In this document: piece after piece, positions 48,427 to 59,009 of the stretch
How the letters are laid out: every line of letters begins with the position of its first letter
Position numbering within the stretch: position 1 is the stretch's first letter
DNA from: Xenorhabdus griffiniae
GTDB lineage: Bacteria > Pseudomonadota > Gammaproteobacteria > Enterobacterales > Enterobacteriaceae
Assembly: GCF_001028135.1 (NCBI RefSeq)
Contig: NZ_LDNM01000053.1
Span: forward strand, 1 to 64,000
Reading direction: 5' to 3'
Length of the DNA stretch: 64,000 nucleotides
Translations under genes and position numbers: made by a program
The notes under the pieces: model-generated
The model's input: only the letters and a program-made list of their open reading frames with translations
Told to the model about the DNA's origin: nothing
Databases searched by the model: none

Positions 48427-51234
48427 TTATTCAACGTTCAGTGCGTCATTAACCAGTGCTTGCTGTTGCTGCTGGTGAACAGACGGATATCCCACCGCCG
48501 GGGAAGCAGATGCCGGACGACCTGCATAACGTAAAGACGCCCCAAATGGGATCGCTTCACGGAAATTATGTTGACTGCAATACCAAGCCCCTTGGTTCAG
48601 CGGCTCTTCCTGACACCAGACGAAATCATGAACATGGGCATACTGCTCAAGTTGAGCTTGCAGCTGCTGACGAGGGAATGGATACAGCTGTTCAATACGC
48701 ACAATAGCAACATCGGTCTGTTCATTCTTACGACGCTGTTCCAGCAGATCGTAATAAATTTTGCCGGAACAAAGCACAACGCGCTTGATACCTTTTGGAT
48801 CCAAAGCGTCAATTTCACCAATGACTGGCTCAAATTTACCATTCGCTAATTCATCCAGAGTAGACACTGCCAGTGGATGACGCAGTAACGATTTCGGTGA
48901 CATAACGATGAGCGGACGGCGCATACCACGCAGAGCCTGACGACGCAGCATGTGATAAACCTGAGCGGGAGTCGATGGTACGCAAACCTGCATGTTTTGT
49001 TCAGCACACAGTTGCAGATAACGTTCCAGACGTGCCGATGAGTGCTCTGGTCCCTGCCCTTCATAACCATGTGGCAGCAGCATAACCAAGCCACACATAC
49101 GGCCCCATTTCTGTTCACCAGAGCTGATAAATTGGTCAATCACAACCTGAGCCACGTTGGCAAAGTCACCAAATTGGGCTTCCCAAATCGTCAGGACACG
49201 AGGTTCAGTGGTTGCATAACCGTATTCAAATGCCAGTACAGCTTCTTCTGAAAGGACAGAATCCCATACATTAAATACACCCTGTCCATTGTGGACATTC
49301 GCCAAAGGGACATAAACAGAAGCATTGTTTTGGTTATGAATAACAGCATGACGGTGGAAGAAAGTACCACGTCCCGCATCTTCACCAGAGATACGGACCG
49401 GAATACCTTCATCAACCAGAGTCGCGTAAGCCAGTGTTTCCGCAGCCCCCCAGTCAAACAACTTATTGCCATTCGCCATTTCTGCACGGTCGCCATAGAT
49501 TTTCGCAACACGTGAGTGCATTACCACTTCGGCAGGAACAGTACTGATGCTTTTGCCAAGATCTTGCAGACGTTTCATATCCATCTTATGTGGATACTCT
49601 TCATCCCATTCGTGGTTCAGGTAGGGTTCCCATGTGAATGAGTGCAGCCCCATTGGACGCCATTCATCGACAACACATTCACCATGATCCAGTGCATCAC
49701 GATACAGATTCACCATCTCAGTCACGTCATTGGCTTCCAGCAAACCTTCCGCGACCAGCTTATCTGCATAGATTTTACGTGCCGTTGGTTGTTTTTTGAT
49801 TTGCTGGTACATCAGTGGCTGAGTTGCACTTGGCTCATCAGCTTCGTTATGACCGTGGCGACGGTAACAGACCAGATCGATCATAACATCACTTTTGAAG
49901 GTATTACGGAAGTCAAGCGCCAGGCGTGTGACGAATGCAACAGCTTCCGGATCATCTGCATTAACGTGGAAAATCGGGGCCTGAACCATTTTCACAATAT
50001 CAGTACAATATTGTGTTGAACGGGCATCTTTCGGGTTAGAAGTGGTGAAGCCAATCTGGTTGTTCACTACGATACGAACCGTACCGCCAACTTCATAACC
50101 GCGCGCCTGAGACATGTTCAACGTTTCCTGCACAATCCCCTGCCCTATGACTGCGGCATCACCGTGGATAGTCACAGGCAGAACCATATTACTGCGACCT
50201 TCATCAAGACGATCACGGCGGGCACGTACAGAGCCGATAACAACAGGGCTGACAATCTCAAGGTGAGAGGGGTTAAAGGCCAGAGCCAAATGCACCAAAC
50301 CACCTTCAGTTTCAAAATCAGACGAAAAACCTTGATGGTATTTTACGTCGCCAGTGCCCAGGTGCTCTTTGTGTTTACCCGCAAATTCGTCGAACAGATC
50401 TACCGGTTTTTTACCCAAGAGATTGACCAACACGTTGAGGCGACCGCGATGAGCCATTCCCAAGACCACTTCACGGGTACTTTGTTTACCTGCGTGACGG
50501 ATCAGCTCTTTTAACATAGGGATAAGTGCGTCGCCACCTTCCAGAGAGAAACGTTTCGCCCCTGGGAATTTAGCACCTAAATAGCGTTCCAAACCTTCTG
50601 CGGATGTTAATTCTTTCAGGAAACGACGCTTTTCTTCTGCACTAAACTGTGAACTTACTGCCACTGACTCCAGACGTTGCTGGATCCAACGTTTTTCTTC
50701 CGTATTGGTGATATGCATATATTCCGCACCAATTGAACCGCAATAAATGCGTTTCAGTGCGTCATACAGATCAGCCAATTTCATGGTTTCTTTACCAATG
50801 GCAAAAGAACCAACATTAAACGTTTCTTCAAAATCCGCTTTTGTTAAATTATGGAAAGCAGGATCAATATCAGGTACAGGTTCCTGTTTCCATAATCCCA
50901 ATGGATCAAGGTTTGCATGTTGGTGTCCGCGGAAGCGGAATGCATTGATGAGCTGCAAAACTTTGACTTGTTTTGCATCCATTGCTGGATCGCTGACTGA
51001 AGTGTGATAACGTGTGGCATCTTTTGCCAGACGACGGAAATAATCGCGTGTCTGTGAGTGAAGTTGCTCGCCGCTAAGTCCTGCTTCCGGTAATTGTTGG
51101 AAAATTTCTCTCCAACTTTCATCAACAGAATGAGGATCGGTTATATAGTCTTCATAGATTTGCTCTATATAAGACTGGTTTGCACCAGCCAGAAAGCTTG
51201 AGTCCAGCCAGTCCTTCATTGCGCCGTTCTGCAT
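48427..51234 (-). CDS. sucA: 2-oxoglutarate dehydrogenase E1 component
   Basis: SucA is the thiamine-diphosphate enzyme that decarboxylates 2-oxoglutarate and passes the succinyl group to SucB lipoate. The 935-residue protein has an N-terminal E2-binding segment (DSSFLAGANQSYIEQIYEDY), GMAHRGRLNVLVNLLGK, the ThDP/Mg site GDAAVIGQGIVQETLNMS and ...YRRHGHNEADEPS, and a C-terminal transketolase-like domain. AAGGGA lies 8 bases before the ATG. It is the first gene of sucABCD. Confidence 0.97.
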   Translation of the reverse strand: MQNGAMKDWLDSSFLAGANQSYIEQIYEDYITDPHSVDESWREIFQQLPEAGLSGEQLHSQTRDYFRRLAKDATRYHTSVSDPAMDAKQVKVLQLINAFRFRGHQHANLDPLGLWKQEPVPDIDPAFHNLTKADFEETFNVGSFAIGKETMKLADLYDALKRIYCGSIGAEYMHITNTEEKRWIQQRLESVAVSSQFSAEEKRRFLKELTSAEGLERYLGAKFPGAKRFSLEGGDALIPMLKELIRHAGKQSTREVVLGMAHRGRLNVLVNLLGKKPVDLFDEFAGKHKEHLGTGDVKYHQGFSSDFETEGGLVHLALAFNPSHLEIVSPVVIGSVRARRDRLDEGRSNMVLPVTIHGDAAVIGQGIVQETLNMSQARGYEVGGTVRIVVNNQIGFTTSNPKDARSTQYCTDIVKMVQAPIFHVNADDPEAVAFVTRLALDFRNTFKSDVMIDLVCYRRHGHNEADEPSATQPLMYQQIKKQPTARKIYADKLVAEGLLEANDVTEMVNLYRDALDHGECVVDEWRPMGLHSFTWEPYLNHEWDEEYPHKMDMKRLQDLGKSISTVPAEVVMHSRVAKIYGDRAEMANGNKLFDWGAAETLAYATLVDEGIPVRISGEDAGRGTFFHRHAVIHNQNNASVYVPLANVHNGQGVFNVWDSVLSEEAVLAFEYGYATTEPRVLTIWEAQFGDFANVAQVVIDQFISSGEQKWGRMCGLVMLLPHGYEGQGPEHSSARLERYLQLCAEQNMQVCVPSTPAQVYHMLRRQALRGMRRPLIVMSPKSLLRHPLAVSTLDELANGKFEPVIGEIDALDPKGIKRVVLCSGKIYYDLLEQRRKNEQTDVAIVRIEQLYPFPRQQLQAQLEQYAHVHDFVWCQEEPLNQGAWYCSQHNFREAIPFGASLRYAGRPASASPAVGYPSVHQQQQQALVNDALNVE

Positions 51235-51569
51235 TGTGATCCCTTAAGCTTTAAAAGCTTTAGTTTTCGCCGTGGTTAACAAATACCGCTTAATTAGCGG
51301 TGTTGATAAAAGGTTCATTTGGACGTGCTTAATGCATGTTCTTCTATGGGTTTTCCTACCCTTCAAGGAACCTTTAAAAACCGAATATCAGTTTTTAAAG
51401 ATCCCTTTATTTAGAAACATACTTCGTCTTTAGCAGCAGGCAATTTATCATTTTTCATTCTTTAATGCCCTCCACTGATTTGATATTTATTTCAAAATTG
51501 TGGAGGGCAACATTATATGCACTATTTACACACTATTTATGTGTTATTTATACACAAATTTTTATTTTG
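51235..51569. other. sdhB-sucA intergenic region with hairpins
   Basis: No gene is visible in this 335-bp gap. At 51372-51400, CTTTAAAAAC and GTTTTTAAAG form a perfect 10-bp stem with a 9-base loop, and a small palindrome AGCTTTAAAAGCT lies just upstream of sucA. In E. coli sdh and suc are partly co-transcribed through this gap, and the hairpins could attenuate or process that transcript. Confidence 0.55.
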
Positions 51570-52286
51570 CTATGCGCTATGTTTCAGCAACATAGATTTA
51601 ATATGACCAATCGCTTTTGTCGGATTCAATCCCTTAGGACATACGTTGACGCAATTCATAATGCCGTGGCAACGGAAAACACTGAATGCATCATTCAGGT
51701 TATCCAATCGTGAACTTGTTTCAGTATCACGGCTATCAATCAGGAAACGGTATGCCGCTAAAAGACCGGCTGGGCCGATAAATTTATCTGGATTCCACCA
51801 GAATGATGGGCAAGACGTTGAGCAACAGGCACATAAGATACATTCATACAAACCATCCAGCTTTTCACGCTGTACTGGTGATTGCAGGTGCTCACGCGCG
51901 GGTGGATTTTTGCCATCATTAATCAGATAAGGGCGGATTTTCTCATACTGCGCGTAGAACTGCCCCATATCAACAACCAAATCACGAACTACAGGCAAAC
52001 CAGGCAATGGGCGAATAACAATTTTTTTATTGCCACGACGCAATGCTGAAATGGATGTAATACATGCCAAGCCGTTTTTACCGTTCATATTCACGCCATC
52101 AGAGCCACAAACCCCTTCACGGCAAGAACGGCGGAATGACAAGGTTGGATCTTGCTCTTTTAGCTGGATGAGCGCATCCAGCAGCATCATATCGCGCCCT
52201 TCCTCTGCTTCCAATGTGTAGTCCTGCATACGAGGCACATCATCGACATCTGGATTATAACGATAAATGGAAAATTCAAGTTTCAT
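51570..52286 (-). CDS. sdhB: Succinate dehydrogenase iron-sulfur subunit
   Basis: SdhB relays electrons from SdhA to ubiquinone through three clusters. The 238-residue protein has the [2Fe-2S] cysteines in SCREGVCGSDGVNMNG...LAC, the [4Fe-4S] set CILCACCSTSCPSFWW and the [3Fe-4S] set CHGIMNCVNVCPKGLNP. Length equals E. coli SdhB. It follows sdhA after 37 bases. Confidence 0.97.
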   Translation of the reverse strand: MKLEFSIYRYNPDVDDVPRMQDYTLEAEEGRDMMLLDALIQLKEQDPTLSFRRSCREGVCGSDGVNMNGKNGLACITSISALRRGNKKIVIRPLPGLPVVRDLVVDMGQFYAQYEKIRPYLINDGKNPPAREHLQSPVQREKLDGLYECILCACCSTSCPSFWWNPDKFIGPAGLLAAYRFLIDSRDTETSSRLDNLNDAFSVFRCHGIMNCVNVCPKGLNPTKAIGHIKSMLLKHSA

Positions 52287-52323
52287 AATCTATTTCTCCG
52301 CAACTGGAACATCAGCAATGCAA

Positions 52324-54090
52324 TTAGTAAGAACGCACTTTCGGCGGGAATGCTTCACGCAGCGTTGGCTGCATATTCACTTCACGACGAGTCATGCTCT
52401 CAGTTTGCGGTAAGTACAGGCTATGGCACAGCCAGTTAGCATCATCACGCTCTGGATAGTCAAAGCGGCTATGGGCACCACGACTTTCTGTACGGAAGTT
52501 CGCAGCAACCGCAGTTGAATAAGCTGTTTCCATCAGGTTATCCAATTCCAAACATTCAATACGTTGGGTATTGAATTCTGATGAAGTATCATCCAGACGC
52601 GCATTTTTCAGACGTTCGCGGATCACTTTCAGCTCTTCCAGACCTCTTGCCATCGCATCACCTTCACGGAATACCGAGAAATTATGCTGCATACAAGCTT
52701 GCAATGCTTTGCGGATTTCTACTGGATCTTCACCTGAGCGGGTATTATTCCAACGGTTCAGACGTTGAAGAGCTGCATCGACATCAGATTCGCTGGCATC
52801 ACGGCTCGTACTCTGCTCCATCAGGCATTCTTTCAAATGTAAGCCTGCGGAACGACCAAATACCACCAGGTCAAGCAGTGAGTTCCCCCCCAGGCGGTTC
52901 GCGCCGTGAACAGATACGCAAGCAATTTCACCCACAGCAAACAGGCCAGGGATTACCACATCTTCGCCTTTTTCATTGACTGTCAGCGCCTGACCCGTAA
53001 TCTTAGTGGGAATCCCCCCCATCATATAGTGACAGGTTGGGATAACAGGGATCGGCTCTTTTACTGGATCGACATGGGCGAAAGTACGGGATAATTCAAG
53101 GATACCTGGCAGGCGGGATTCCAACACGTCTTTACCCAGATGATCCAGTTTCAGTTTGACATGCGGACCCCATGGGCCTTCACAGCCGCGGCCTTCACGG
53201 ATTTCGATCATCATAGAACGTGCGACTACATCACGACCAGCAAGGTCTTTAGCATTTGGCGCATAACGCTCCATAAAGCGTTCACCATCTTTATTTAGCA
53301 GGTAACCACCTTCACCACGACAACCTTCTGTAACCAGAACCCCCGCGCCAGCAATACCCGTTGGGTGGAATTGCCACATTTCCATATCCTGAACAGGCAC
53401 ACCTGCACGCAACGCCATCCCCACACCATCACCGGTGTTGATATGCGCATTAGTTGTGGATTGGAAAATACGACCGGCCCCCCCCGTTGCCAGAATAGTC
53501 GCCTTCGCTTTGAAATAGACCACTTCACCCGTTTCGATACAAATCGCGGTACAACCGACAACGGCACCATCCTGATTTTTAACCAAATCTAGCGAGTACC
53601 ATTCAGAGAAAATAGTCGTGTGGTTTTTTAAATTCTGCTGATACAGAGTATGCAATAAGGCGTGACCGGTTCGGTCGGCAGCAGCGGCAGTACGAGCGGC
53701 CTGCTCACCACCAAAATTTCTGGATTGCCCACCAAATGGGCGTTGGTAAATACGGCCATCATCCAGACGGGAAAATGGCAACCCCATGTGCTCCAGTTCC
53801 AAAATAGCTTCTGGGCCAGTCTTACACATATACTCAATGGCATCCTGGTCACCAATATAATCGGAGCCTTTCACCGTATCATACATGTGCCATTCCCAGT
53901 TATCGTCATGGGTATTGCCCAAAGCAACTGTGATCCCACCCTGTGCTGAAACTGTGTGGGAACGGGTTGGGAATACCTTGGAAATCAACGCACAAGATAA
54001 ACCCATTTGTGAAATTTGCAGTGCCGCACGCATACCTGCGCCACCAGCACCAATCACGACAGCGTCAAACTCTCTTACCGGTAGTTTCAT
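52324..54090 (-). CDS. sdhA: Succinate dehydrogenase flavoprotein subunit
   Basis: SdhA oxidises succinate to fumarate using covalent FAD and links the TCA cycle to respiration. The 588-residue protein has the FAD-binding [11 protein letters not shown] at residues 14-24, the FAD-linked His45 in [11 protein letters not shown], and the catalytic histidine and arginine regions ([33 protein letters not shown]). Its ATG is immediately adjacent to the sdhD stop. Confidence 0.97.
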   Translation of the reverse strand: MKLPVREFDAVVIGAGGAGMRAALQISQMGLSCALISKVFPTRSHTVSAQGGITVALGNTHDDNWEWHMYDTVKGSDYIGDQDAIEYMCKTGPEAILELEHMGLPFSRLDDGRIYQRPFGGQSRNFGGEQAARTAAAADRTGHALLHTLYQQNLKNHTTIFSEWYSLDLVKNQDGAVVGCTAICIETGEVVYFKAKATILATGGAGRIFQSTTNAHINTGDGVGMALRAGVPVQDMEMWQFHPTGIAGAGVLVTEGCRGEGGYLLNKDGERFMERYAPNAKDLAGRDVVARSMMIEIREGRGCEGPWGPHVKLKLDHLGKDVLESRLPGILELSRTFAHVDPVKEPIPVIPTCHYMMGGIPTKITGQALTVNEKGEDVVIPGLFAVGEIACVSVHGANRLGGNSLLDLVVFGRSAGLHLKECLMEQSTSRDASESDVDAALQRLNRWNNTRSGEDPVEIRKALQACMQHNFSVFREGDAMARGLEELKVIRERLKNARLDDTSSEFNTQRIECLELDNLMETAYSTAVAANFRTESRGAHSRFDYPERDDANWLCHSLYLPQTESMTRREVNMQPTLREAFPPKVRSY

Positions 54091-54438
54091 TTATGCACCC
54101 CACACCACAATTGTTCCGTAAATCAAATAAGTTAACAGCGCTACGATAATCACCAGTTGCAAAACCAGACGCAGTGCGAGCGGTTTGACATAATCTGTCA
54201 GTACCTGCCACATTCCAATCCACGCATGAACCAGAATGGAAAGCAGAGTCAACACGGTGAATACTTTAGTGAGGGATGAAGAAAAGAAACCTCGCCAGAC
54301 TTCATAGGTAATATCCGATGTTGTTGCGACAAAACCGACGAGATAGAGGACATACAAAACAATAATAATTGCGGATGCGCGCAATAGCAGCCAATCCTGA
54401 ATACCTGTACGACCCAAAGCGGATGCGTTGCTTACCAT
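54091..54438 (-). CDS. sdhD: Succinate dehydrogenase membrane anchor subunit
   Basis: SdhD with SdhC binds heme b556 and ubiquinone. The 115-residue protein has three membrane helices and the conserved [16 protein letters not shown] segment with heme/quinone-site residues. It overlaps the sdhC end by 7 bases and abuts sdhA. Confidence 0.96.
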   Translation of the reverse strand: MVSNASALGRTGIQDWLLLRASAIIIVLYVLYLVGFVATTSDITYEVWRGFFSSSLTKVFTVLTLLSILVHAWIGMWQVLTDYVKPLALRLVLQLVIIVALLTYLIYGTIVVWGA

Positions 54439-54821
54439 AATAACACCCCAGCCAGAATAGACAGAATAACCGCGATTGCTATTGCTACTTTGGCAGATGC
54501 ACTACCGGTAGCGAGATTTTCTTCCAGGAAACCAAAATCCATCAACACATGGCGAATACCTCCACTGATGTGGTAAGCCAGCGCCGTCAATATCCCCCAC
54601 AGGATAAATTTGGCGAAGAAGCCAGTCATGATTTCAGATGCTTGCAGGAAGCCTTCTTGCGACGACAGAGACATCCCCAATAACCACAGTAGAATGCCAA
54701 CTGCGATAAAGGTAATGACGCCTGAGATACGGTGCAAGATCGACGCTATCGCGGAGACGGGTTGGTTAATCGTCCGCAGATCAAGGTTGACAGGTCTTTG
54801 TTTTTTCACAATTTTGCCCAC
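54432..54821 (-). CDS. sdhC: Succinate dehydrogenase cytochrome b556 subunit
   Basis: SdhC is the other membrane anchor of complex II. The 129-residue protein has [14 protein letters not shown] at the N-terminus, [13 protein letters not shown] with quinone-site Ser and Arg, and the heme-ligand histidine in [11 protein letters not shown] (~84). The start is a GTG at 54821 with no close ribosome site. A strong GGAGG lies ~23 bases upstream, directly before an out-of-frame ATG whose frame would join sdhC if a run of eight A had seven. Confidence 0.94.
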   Translation of the reverse strand: MGKIVKKQRPVNLDLRTINQPVSAIASILHRISGVITFIAVGILLWLLGMSLSSQEGFLQASEIMTGFFAKFILWGILTALAYHISGGIRHVLMDFGFLEENLATGSASAKVAIAIAVILSILAGVLLW

Positions 54822-55442
54822 AAAGCTTTTTTTTATTTTCCATCCTCCGGTCCTGGGCGGGAATCAGACAGCGCGAAGAGGATACAAAGACACAACATAA
54901 TTAACTTAAACAATCCCTACTGTTCATCAAAAGTTGTGATTTGGTTACGCTGGGTGCTCCTGCATCAGGATAATCCGGAGACCTCACGGAAGTATAAGTA
55001 CTTCACATTGTTATTACAATTGCCACACAATATGATTATTAACATTTAGCTTGAACAGTGAGAAAGATCACGCTTCAAACATTTTTCATAAAACCAACAA
55101 TCTTGTTTGACAAAGATTAAACATTTATCTTACATATATGTCGTTATATATTATTTGCCATCATTTTAGATGCAAAATTAATCTTAACGAAAAATAAAAG
55201 TTATGTAGAAGTATCATATAAGCACAAAATGATAACATTTTATGTCAATAATACTTTAAACATAACTTCCAAAAACTTTTTAACAACCTGAAAACCATTG
55301 TCGTCCGTAATGAGATTTCAGCGTTAAATGTGATACCAGCCTGATGTTAAATTCTCTCCGGTAGCACAATGCCTTCGGCACAGTATAAATTGCGCCTATC
55401 TGGTTGTTAGGGGTTATAAAAATAAGCGCTAAGGAGATATAA
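54822..55442. promoter_or_regulatory. sdhC-gltA divergent control region with CRP-like site
   Basis: This 620-bp region between divergent sdhC and gltA has no gene and is AT-rich in its middle. At 55057-55072, A-GTGA-GAAAGA-TCAC-G fits the CRP consensus TGTGA-N6-TCACA in its GTGA/TCAC core. E. coli sdhC and gltA are controlled from here by CRP and ArcA. I could not assign promoters with confidence. Confidence 0.55.
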
Positions 55443-56729
55443 ATGGCTGATAAAAAGGCTACGTTGAACATAAATGGTTCAGCTGCTATCGAACTAGACG
55501 TACTAACGCCGACCCTAGGTTCTGAAGTGATTGACGTTCGTACCCTCGGCTCAAAAGGCTTCTATACTTATGACCCAGGTTTTACTTCCACTGCCTCCTG
55601 TGAGTCGAAAATCACCTATATTGATGGCAATGAAGGCATTTTGCTACACCGTGGTTTTCCCATCGATCAGCTTGCAACGGAATCGACCTACCTGGAAGTC
55701 TGTTACATTCTGCTATATGGCGAACCCCCTACTCCCGAAGAATACGAAAAATTTAAAACTACGGTGACTCGCCATACTATGATCCATGAACAGATCACCC
55801 GTCTGTTCCATGGTTTCCGCCGTGATTCCCATCCGATGGCTGTACTTTGTGGTGTTACAGGCGCACTGGCGGCCTTCTATCATGATGCTCTGGATGTCCA
55901 TAATCCTCGCCACCGTGAAATCACGGCTTACCGCCTGCTGTCCAAAATGCCAACTGTTGCGGCAATGTGTTACAAATATTCCCTTGGACAACCTTTCGTT
56001 TATCCACGCAACGATCTGTCTTATGCTGCTAACTTCCTGCACATGATGTTCTCAACACCGTGTGAGGAATATAAAGTTAATCCAGTATTAGAACGCGCTA
56101 TGGATCGCATTTTCATTCTGCATGCAGATCATGAACAAAATGCGTCAACGTCAACGGTACGTACTGCGGGTTCTTCTGGTGCCAACCCATTTGCTTGTAT
56201 CGCTGCGGGTATTGCATCCCTGTGGGGACCAGCACATGGTGGAGCAAATGAAGCCTGCTTACGGATGCTGGAAGAGATCCAAACAGTCGAGCACATTCCT
56301 GAATTCATTGCTCGCGCCAAAGACAAAAATGACTCTTTCCGCCTGATGGGCTTTGGTCACCGTGTTTACAAAAACTACGATCCTCGCGCGACAGTGATGC
56401 GTGAAACCTGCCATGAAGTGCTGAATGAGCTTGGTCTGAATGACAGTCTGCTGGAAGTGGCAATGGAATTAGAACGCATTGCCTTGCATGACCCCTACTT
56501 CATTGAGAAAAAACTGTATCCAAACGTTGATTTCTATTCAGGCATTATCCTGAAAGCGATGGGTATTCCGTCGACCATGTTCACCGTGATTTTTGCTATT
56601 GCCCGTACGATTGGCTGGATTGCCCACTGGAATGAAATGCACGATGAAGGTTTGAGGATCGCCCGTCCACGCCAGCTTTATACTGGTCACACGCAACGCG
56701 ATTTCAAGAGTCAGCTGAAAATTAATTGA
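55443..56729 (+). CDS. gltA: Citrate synthase (type II, NADH-sensitive)
   Basis: GltA condenses oxaloacetate and acetyl-CoA at the entry of the TCA cycle. The 428-residue protein carries the catalytic histidines in [15 protein letters not shown] and [13 protein letters not shown] and the catalytic aspartate in [15 protein letters not shown]. The N-terminal ~50-residue domain is typical of the hexameric NADH-inhibited form of Gram-negatives. AAGGAG lies 6 bases before the ATG. It is divergent from sdhCDAB, as in E. coli. Confidence 0.97.
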   Translation: MADKKATLNINGSAAIELDVLTPTLGSEVIDVRTLGSKGFYTYDPGFTSTASCESKITYIDGNEGILLHRGFPIDQLATESTYLEVCYILLYGEPPTPEEYEKFKTTVTRHTMIHEQITRLFHGFRRDSHPMAVLCGVTGALAAFYHDALDVHNPRHREITAYRLLSKMPTVAAMCYKYSLGQPFVYPRNDLSYAANFLHMMFSTPCEEYKVNPVLERAMDRIFILHADHEQNASTSTVRTAGSSGANPFACIAAGIASLWGPAHGGANEACLRMLEEIQTVEHIPEFIARAKDKNDSFRLMGFGHRVYKNYDPRATVMRETCHEVLNELGLNDSLLEVAMELERIALHDPYFIEKKLYPNVDFYSGIILKAMGIPSTMFTVIFAIARTIGWIAHWNEMHDEGLRIARPRQLYTGHTQRDFKSQLKIN

Positions 56730-56739
56730 ATCAATAACA

Positions 56740-56778
56740 CTATTCATATCCGGTCAGATTCCGGCATATTTTGAATAG
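56740..56778 (+). terminator. Hairpin after gltA
   Basis: CTATTCA and TGAATAG pair as the base of a structure that also contains inner CCGG/CCGG pairing, 10 bases after the gltA stop. The following T-rich sequence is weak, so this is a moderate terminator candidate. Confidence 0.5.
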
Positions 56779-56836
56779 CGTATTTCTGCACCTCTTATGT
56801 CAGTTTTTACTCTGATATCAGGGGTGTAGTTTTGTT

Positions 56837-57610
56837 TTATCTCTTTGGACCCGCCATATATTCCCTTGGCGGTCTCCCCATGATTTTGCGAAAAAATGTC
56901 ACAAATGCACTATCATTAGCAAAACCGAGTTCCTGTGCAACATAGGATAATGTTTTATTCTGTGCCAATAACTCTATCGCCTTTACCAATCGCCATTGCT
57001 GCCGCCACTGTTGATAATTCATTCCTGTCTCACGCTGAAATATTCGGGTAATGGTTTTCTCACTGGCGCCAATATAAGTAGCCAGTATGTGTAATGGTGA
57101 TGGCAATTGATCAAATGACAAATGGGCTAAACGCCGATCAAAAGGTAGCGGCAATAAGGTGGGTTCCCTACGTGCCTCACGGATCTCATCAAAAAATAGT
57201 GCTAACAAATTTGCTCCTTTTCCCTGATACCAATCAGAATCTAAAGAAGATGTCGCTATACGCTCCAAAAGGGCCTGTAATAGTGGCGTGGCTTCTAATA
57301 CTTCACTTTGCGTCGAAACAGAAAATGCCAAGTAACTAGAATTTAAATAAATAGAACGATAACCTACCGAGCCATGCATTTCTGCCCGATGTCGTATCCT
57401 GGGGGGTATCCATGCCACTCTGGTTGGAGGCAGAACAGACATTTGGTTTGCCAGTGTGATCTTGATACAGCCCCGCTGGGTAAACAGCAATTGCCCCATA
57501 TCATGTTGATGAAAACCAGAATCGTGTTGCCCCATCTCTGCTGCGATCCCGATCACAGGCATATCCAAGCTATCAGGATCAAAATAATCACTTTGTTGCA
57601 ACCACGCCAT
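56837..57610 (-). CDS. AraC-family transcriptional regulator
   Basis: This 257-residue regulator has an N-terminal cupin-type sensor (DSGFHQHDMGQLLFTQRG, VLPPTRVAWIPPRIRH, ~residues 30-75). A C-terminal pair of helix-turn-helices (~155-255) carries IGASEKTITRIFQRETGMNY and ELGFANDSAFVTFFRKIMG. The layout matches the subfamily that controls an adjacent efflux gene, such as E. coli NimR. It is divergent from the MFS transporter next door, which is its likely target. The ligand is unknown. Confidence 0.88.
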   Translation of the reverse strand: MAWLQQSDYFDPDSLDMPVIGIAAEMGQHDSGFHQHDMGQLLFTQRGCIKITLANQMSVLPPTRVAWIPPRIRHRAEMHGSVGYRSIYLNSSYLAFSVSTQSEVLEATPLLQALLERIATSSLDSDWYQGKGANLLALFFDEIREARREPTLLPLPFDRRLAHLSFDQLPSPLHILATYIGASEKTITRIFQRETGMNYQQWRQQWRLVKAIELLAQNKTLSYVAQELGFANDSAFVTFFRKIMGRPPREYMAGPKR

Positions 57611-57729
57611 GTTGATTCCTTCTGATTTAATGTCCGATTACATAAACAAATAGTCTTTATTATCATAAAAAGACAGTAACCATACTGCTAACCTTTCACG
57701 CCATGACTTATCAGCAAAAGAAAAAAATC

Positions 57730-58878
57730 ATGCAAACTAAACCATCACTTTGGCTCGCTATTGCCTTGATGATGTTCCCGCAGATCGTAGAAACCATCTA
57801 TAGTCCCGCATTAACCAATATTGCTGCTGGGTTTTCCGTCAACTCAGAGCAAGCTGGCCAGACATTATCACTCTACTTTTTTGCTTTTGCCCTTGGTGTT
57901 GTCGTATGGGGACGTATGTGTGATGTCATTGGCAGACGCCCAACCATGATTGCTGGTCTATCACTCTATGGTCTCGCTTCCCTGCTGGCATTATTGACAC
58001 AACAATTTTGGTTATTACTCGTTGCCCGAATGCTGTCTGCTTTCGGAGCCGCCGTTGGCTCTGTCGGCACACAAACCATTATGCGTGATACTTATCGTGG
58101 GGAAGAGTTAGCGCGGGTTCTTTCCATCATGGGAATTGCCTTAGCAATCAGTCCTGCTATTGGTATGTTCAGTGGTTCAACATTGAACTATTTTGCTGGC
58201 TATAAGGCCGTCTTTGCTGGGTTAATTATTCTGGCGGTTATCCTGATCTGTTGGTCTATTACCCGGTTACCAGAAACCCGGCCAACTGACGTAACAAAAG
58301 TGGCTTTATTCAGCACAGTCATTATGATGCTTAAAGATATTTCAATTTGGAGAAATGCGTTTTTGATCGCACTTTTTAATCTTTGTTTATTCAGCTATTA
58401 CCAATTAGCGCCATTTCGTTTCCAACACTTTGGATTATCCCCGAAAATATTTGGTTATACTGGCTTGTTATTAACTTTCGGCGTTGCATTAGGCGCACTA
58501 TTAAACAAATATCTATTAAAGCAACACTGGATATCAACCCAATTAGTTACCCTTGCCTCATTAATCAGTTTATTCAGTGGGATCGGGGTATACCTGCTCG
58601 AAAATAGCTGGCTCTTTATTTTTCCAATATTGGGAATAGTTATCGCTTATGGACTGGCGATCCCGAATATTTTAGCTACTGCATTAACTGACTATTCAGA
58701 CAGGCTAGGTACAGCGGGTGCTTTACTTGGGCTGTTTTACTATTTGCTGCTGGGACTTGGTTTGGCATTGGCAGGCTGGGGGCAGGCATTAGGCCGCGTA
58801 TTAATATGTTGTGGGATCGCAATGATGATTTTATCTCTCTTGCAAGACAAAAAGTCCCAATTGCCAAAATGGCAATAA
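57730..58878 (+). CDS. MFS transporter, Bcr/CflA-type drug efflux
   Basis: This inner-membrane proton antiporter has about twelve hydrophobic segments in 382 residues. It carries MFS motif A in GRMCDVIGRRPTMIAG (residues ~60-75) and motif C-like AISPAIGMFSG, both typical of the 12-helix drug/H+ antiporters related to Bcr and CflA. The frame also opens at an ATG at 57703; neither start has a clear ribosome site. I choose the inner one because the added residues are all charged and precede a normal Met-Gln-Thr-Lys-Pro start. The paired AraC gene suggests inducible export; the substrate is unknown. Confidence 0.82.
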   Translation: MQTKPSLWLAIALMMFPQIVETIYSPALTNIAAGFSVNSEQAGQTLSLYFFAFALGVVVWGRMCDVIGRRPTMIAGLSLYGLASLLALLTQQFWLLLVARMLSAFGAAVGSVGTQTIMRDTYRGEELARVLSIMGIALAISPAIGMFSGSTLNYFAGYKAVFAGLIILAVILICWSITRLPETRPTDVTKVALFSTVIMMLKDISIWRNAFLIALFNLCLFSYYQLAPFRFQHFGLSPKIFGYTGLLLTFGVALGALLNKYLLKQHWISTQLVTLASLISLFSGIGVYLLENSWLFIFPILGIVIAYGLAIPNILATALTDYSDRLGTAGALLGLFYYLLLGLGLALAGWGQALGRVLICCGIAMMILSLLQDKKSQLPKWQ

Positions 58879-58889
58879 AATCCTGGGGC

Positions 58890-58994
58890 TATACCAATCC
58901 AACTTCAGAATGCGCGTTATATTTCCCCGTGCTGCGGGGAAATATAAGGCCTCGCGTCGTCTTACGGATTGCAACTTGAGGTTTATCGAGTATA
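58890..58994 (-). repeat. Inverted-repeat element (MITE-like), copy 6
   Basis: This full-length 105-bp copy is in the same orientation as copy 5. It lies between the 3' ends of the MFS gene (11 bases after its stop) and ybgI (15 bases after its stop). Its hairpin could end both convergent transcripts. Confidence 0.88.
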
Positions 58995-59009
58995 TAAGTT
59001 ACTAAAAAA

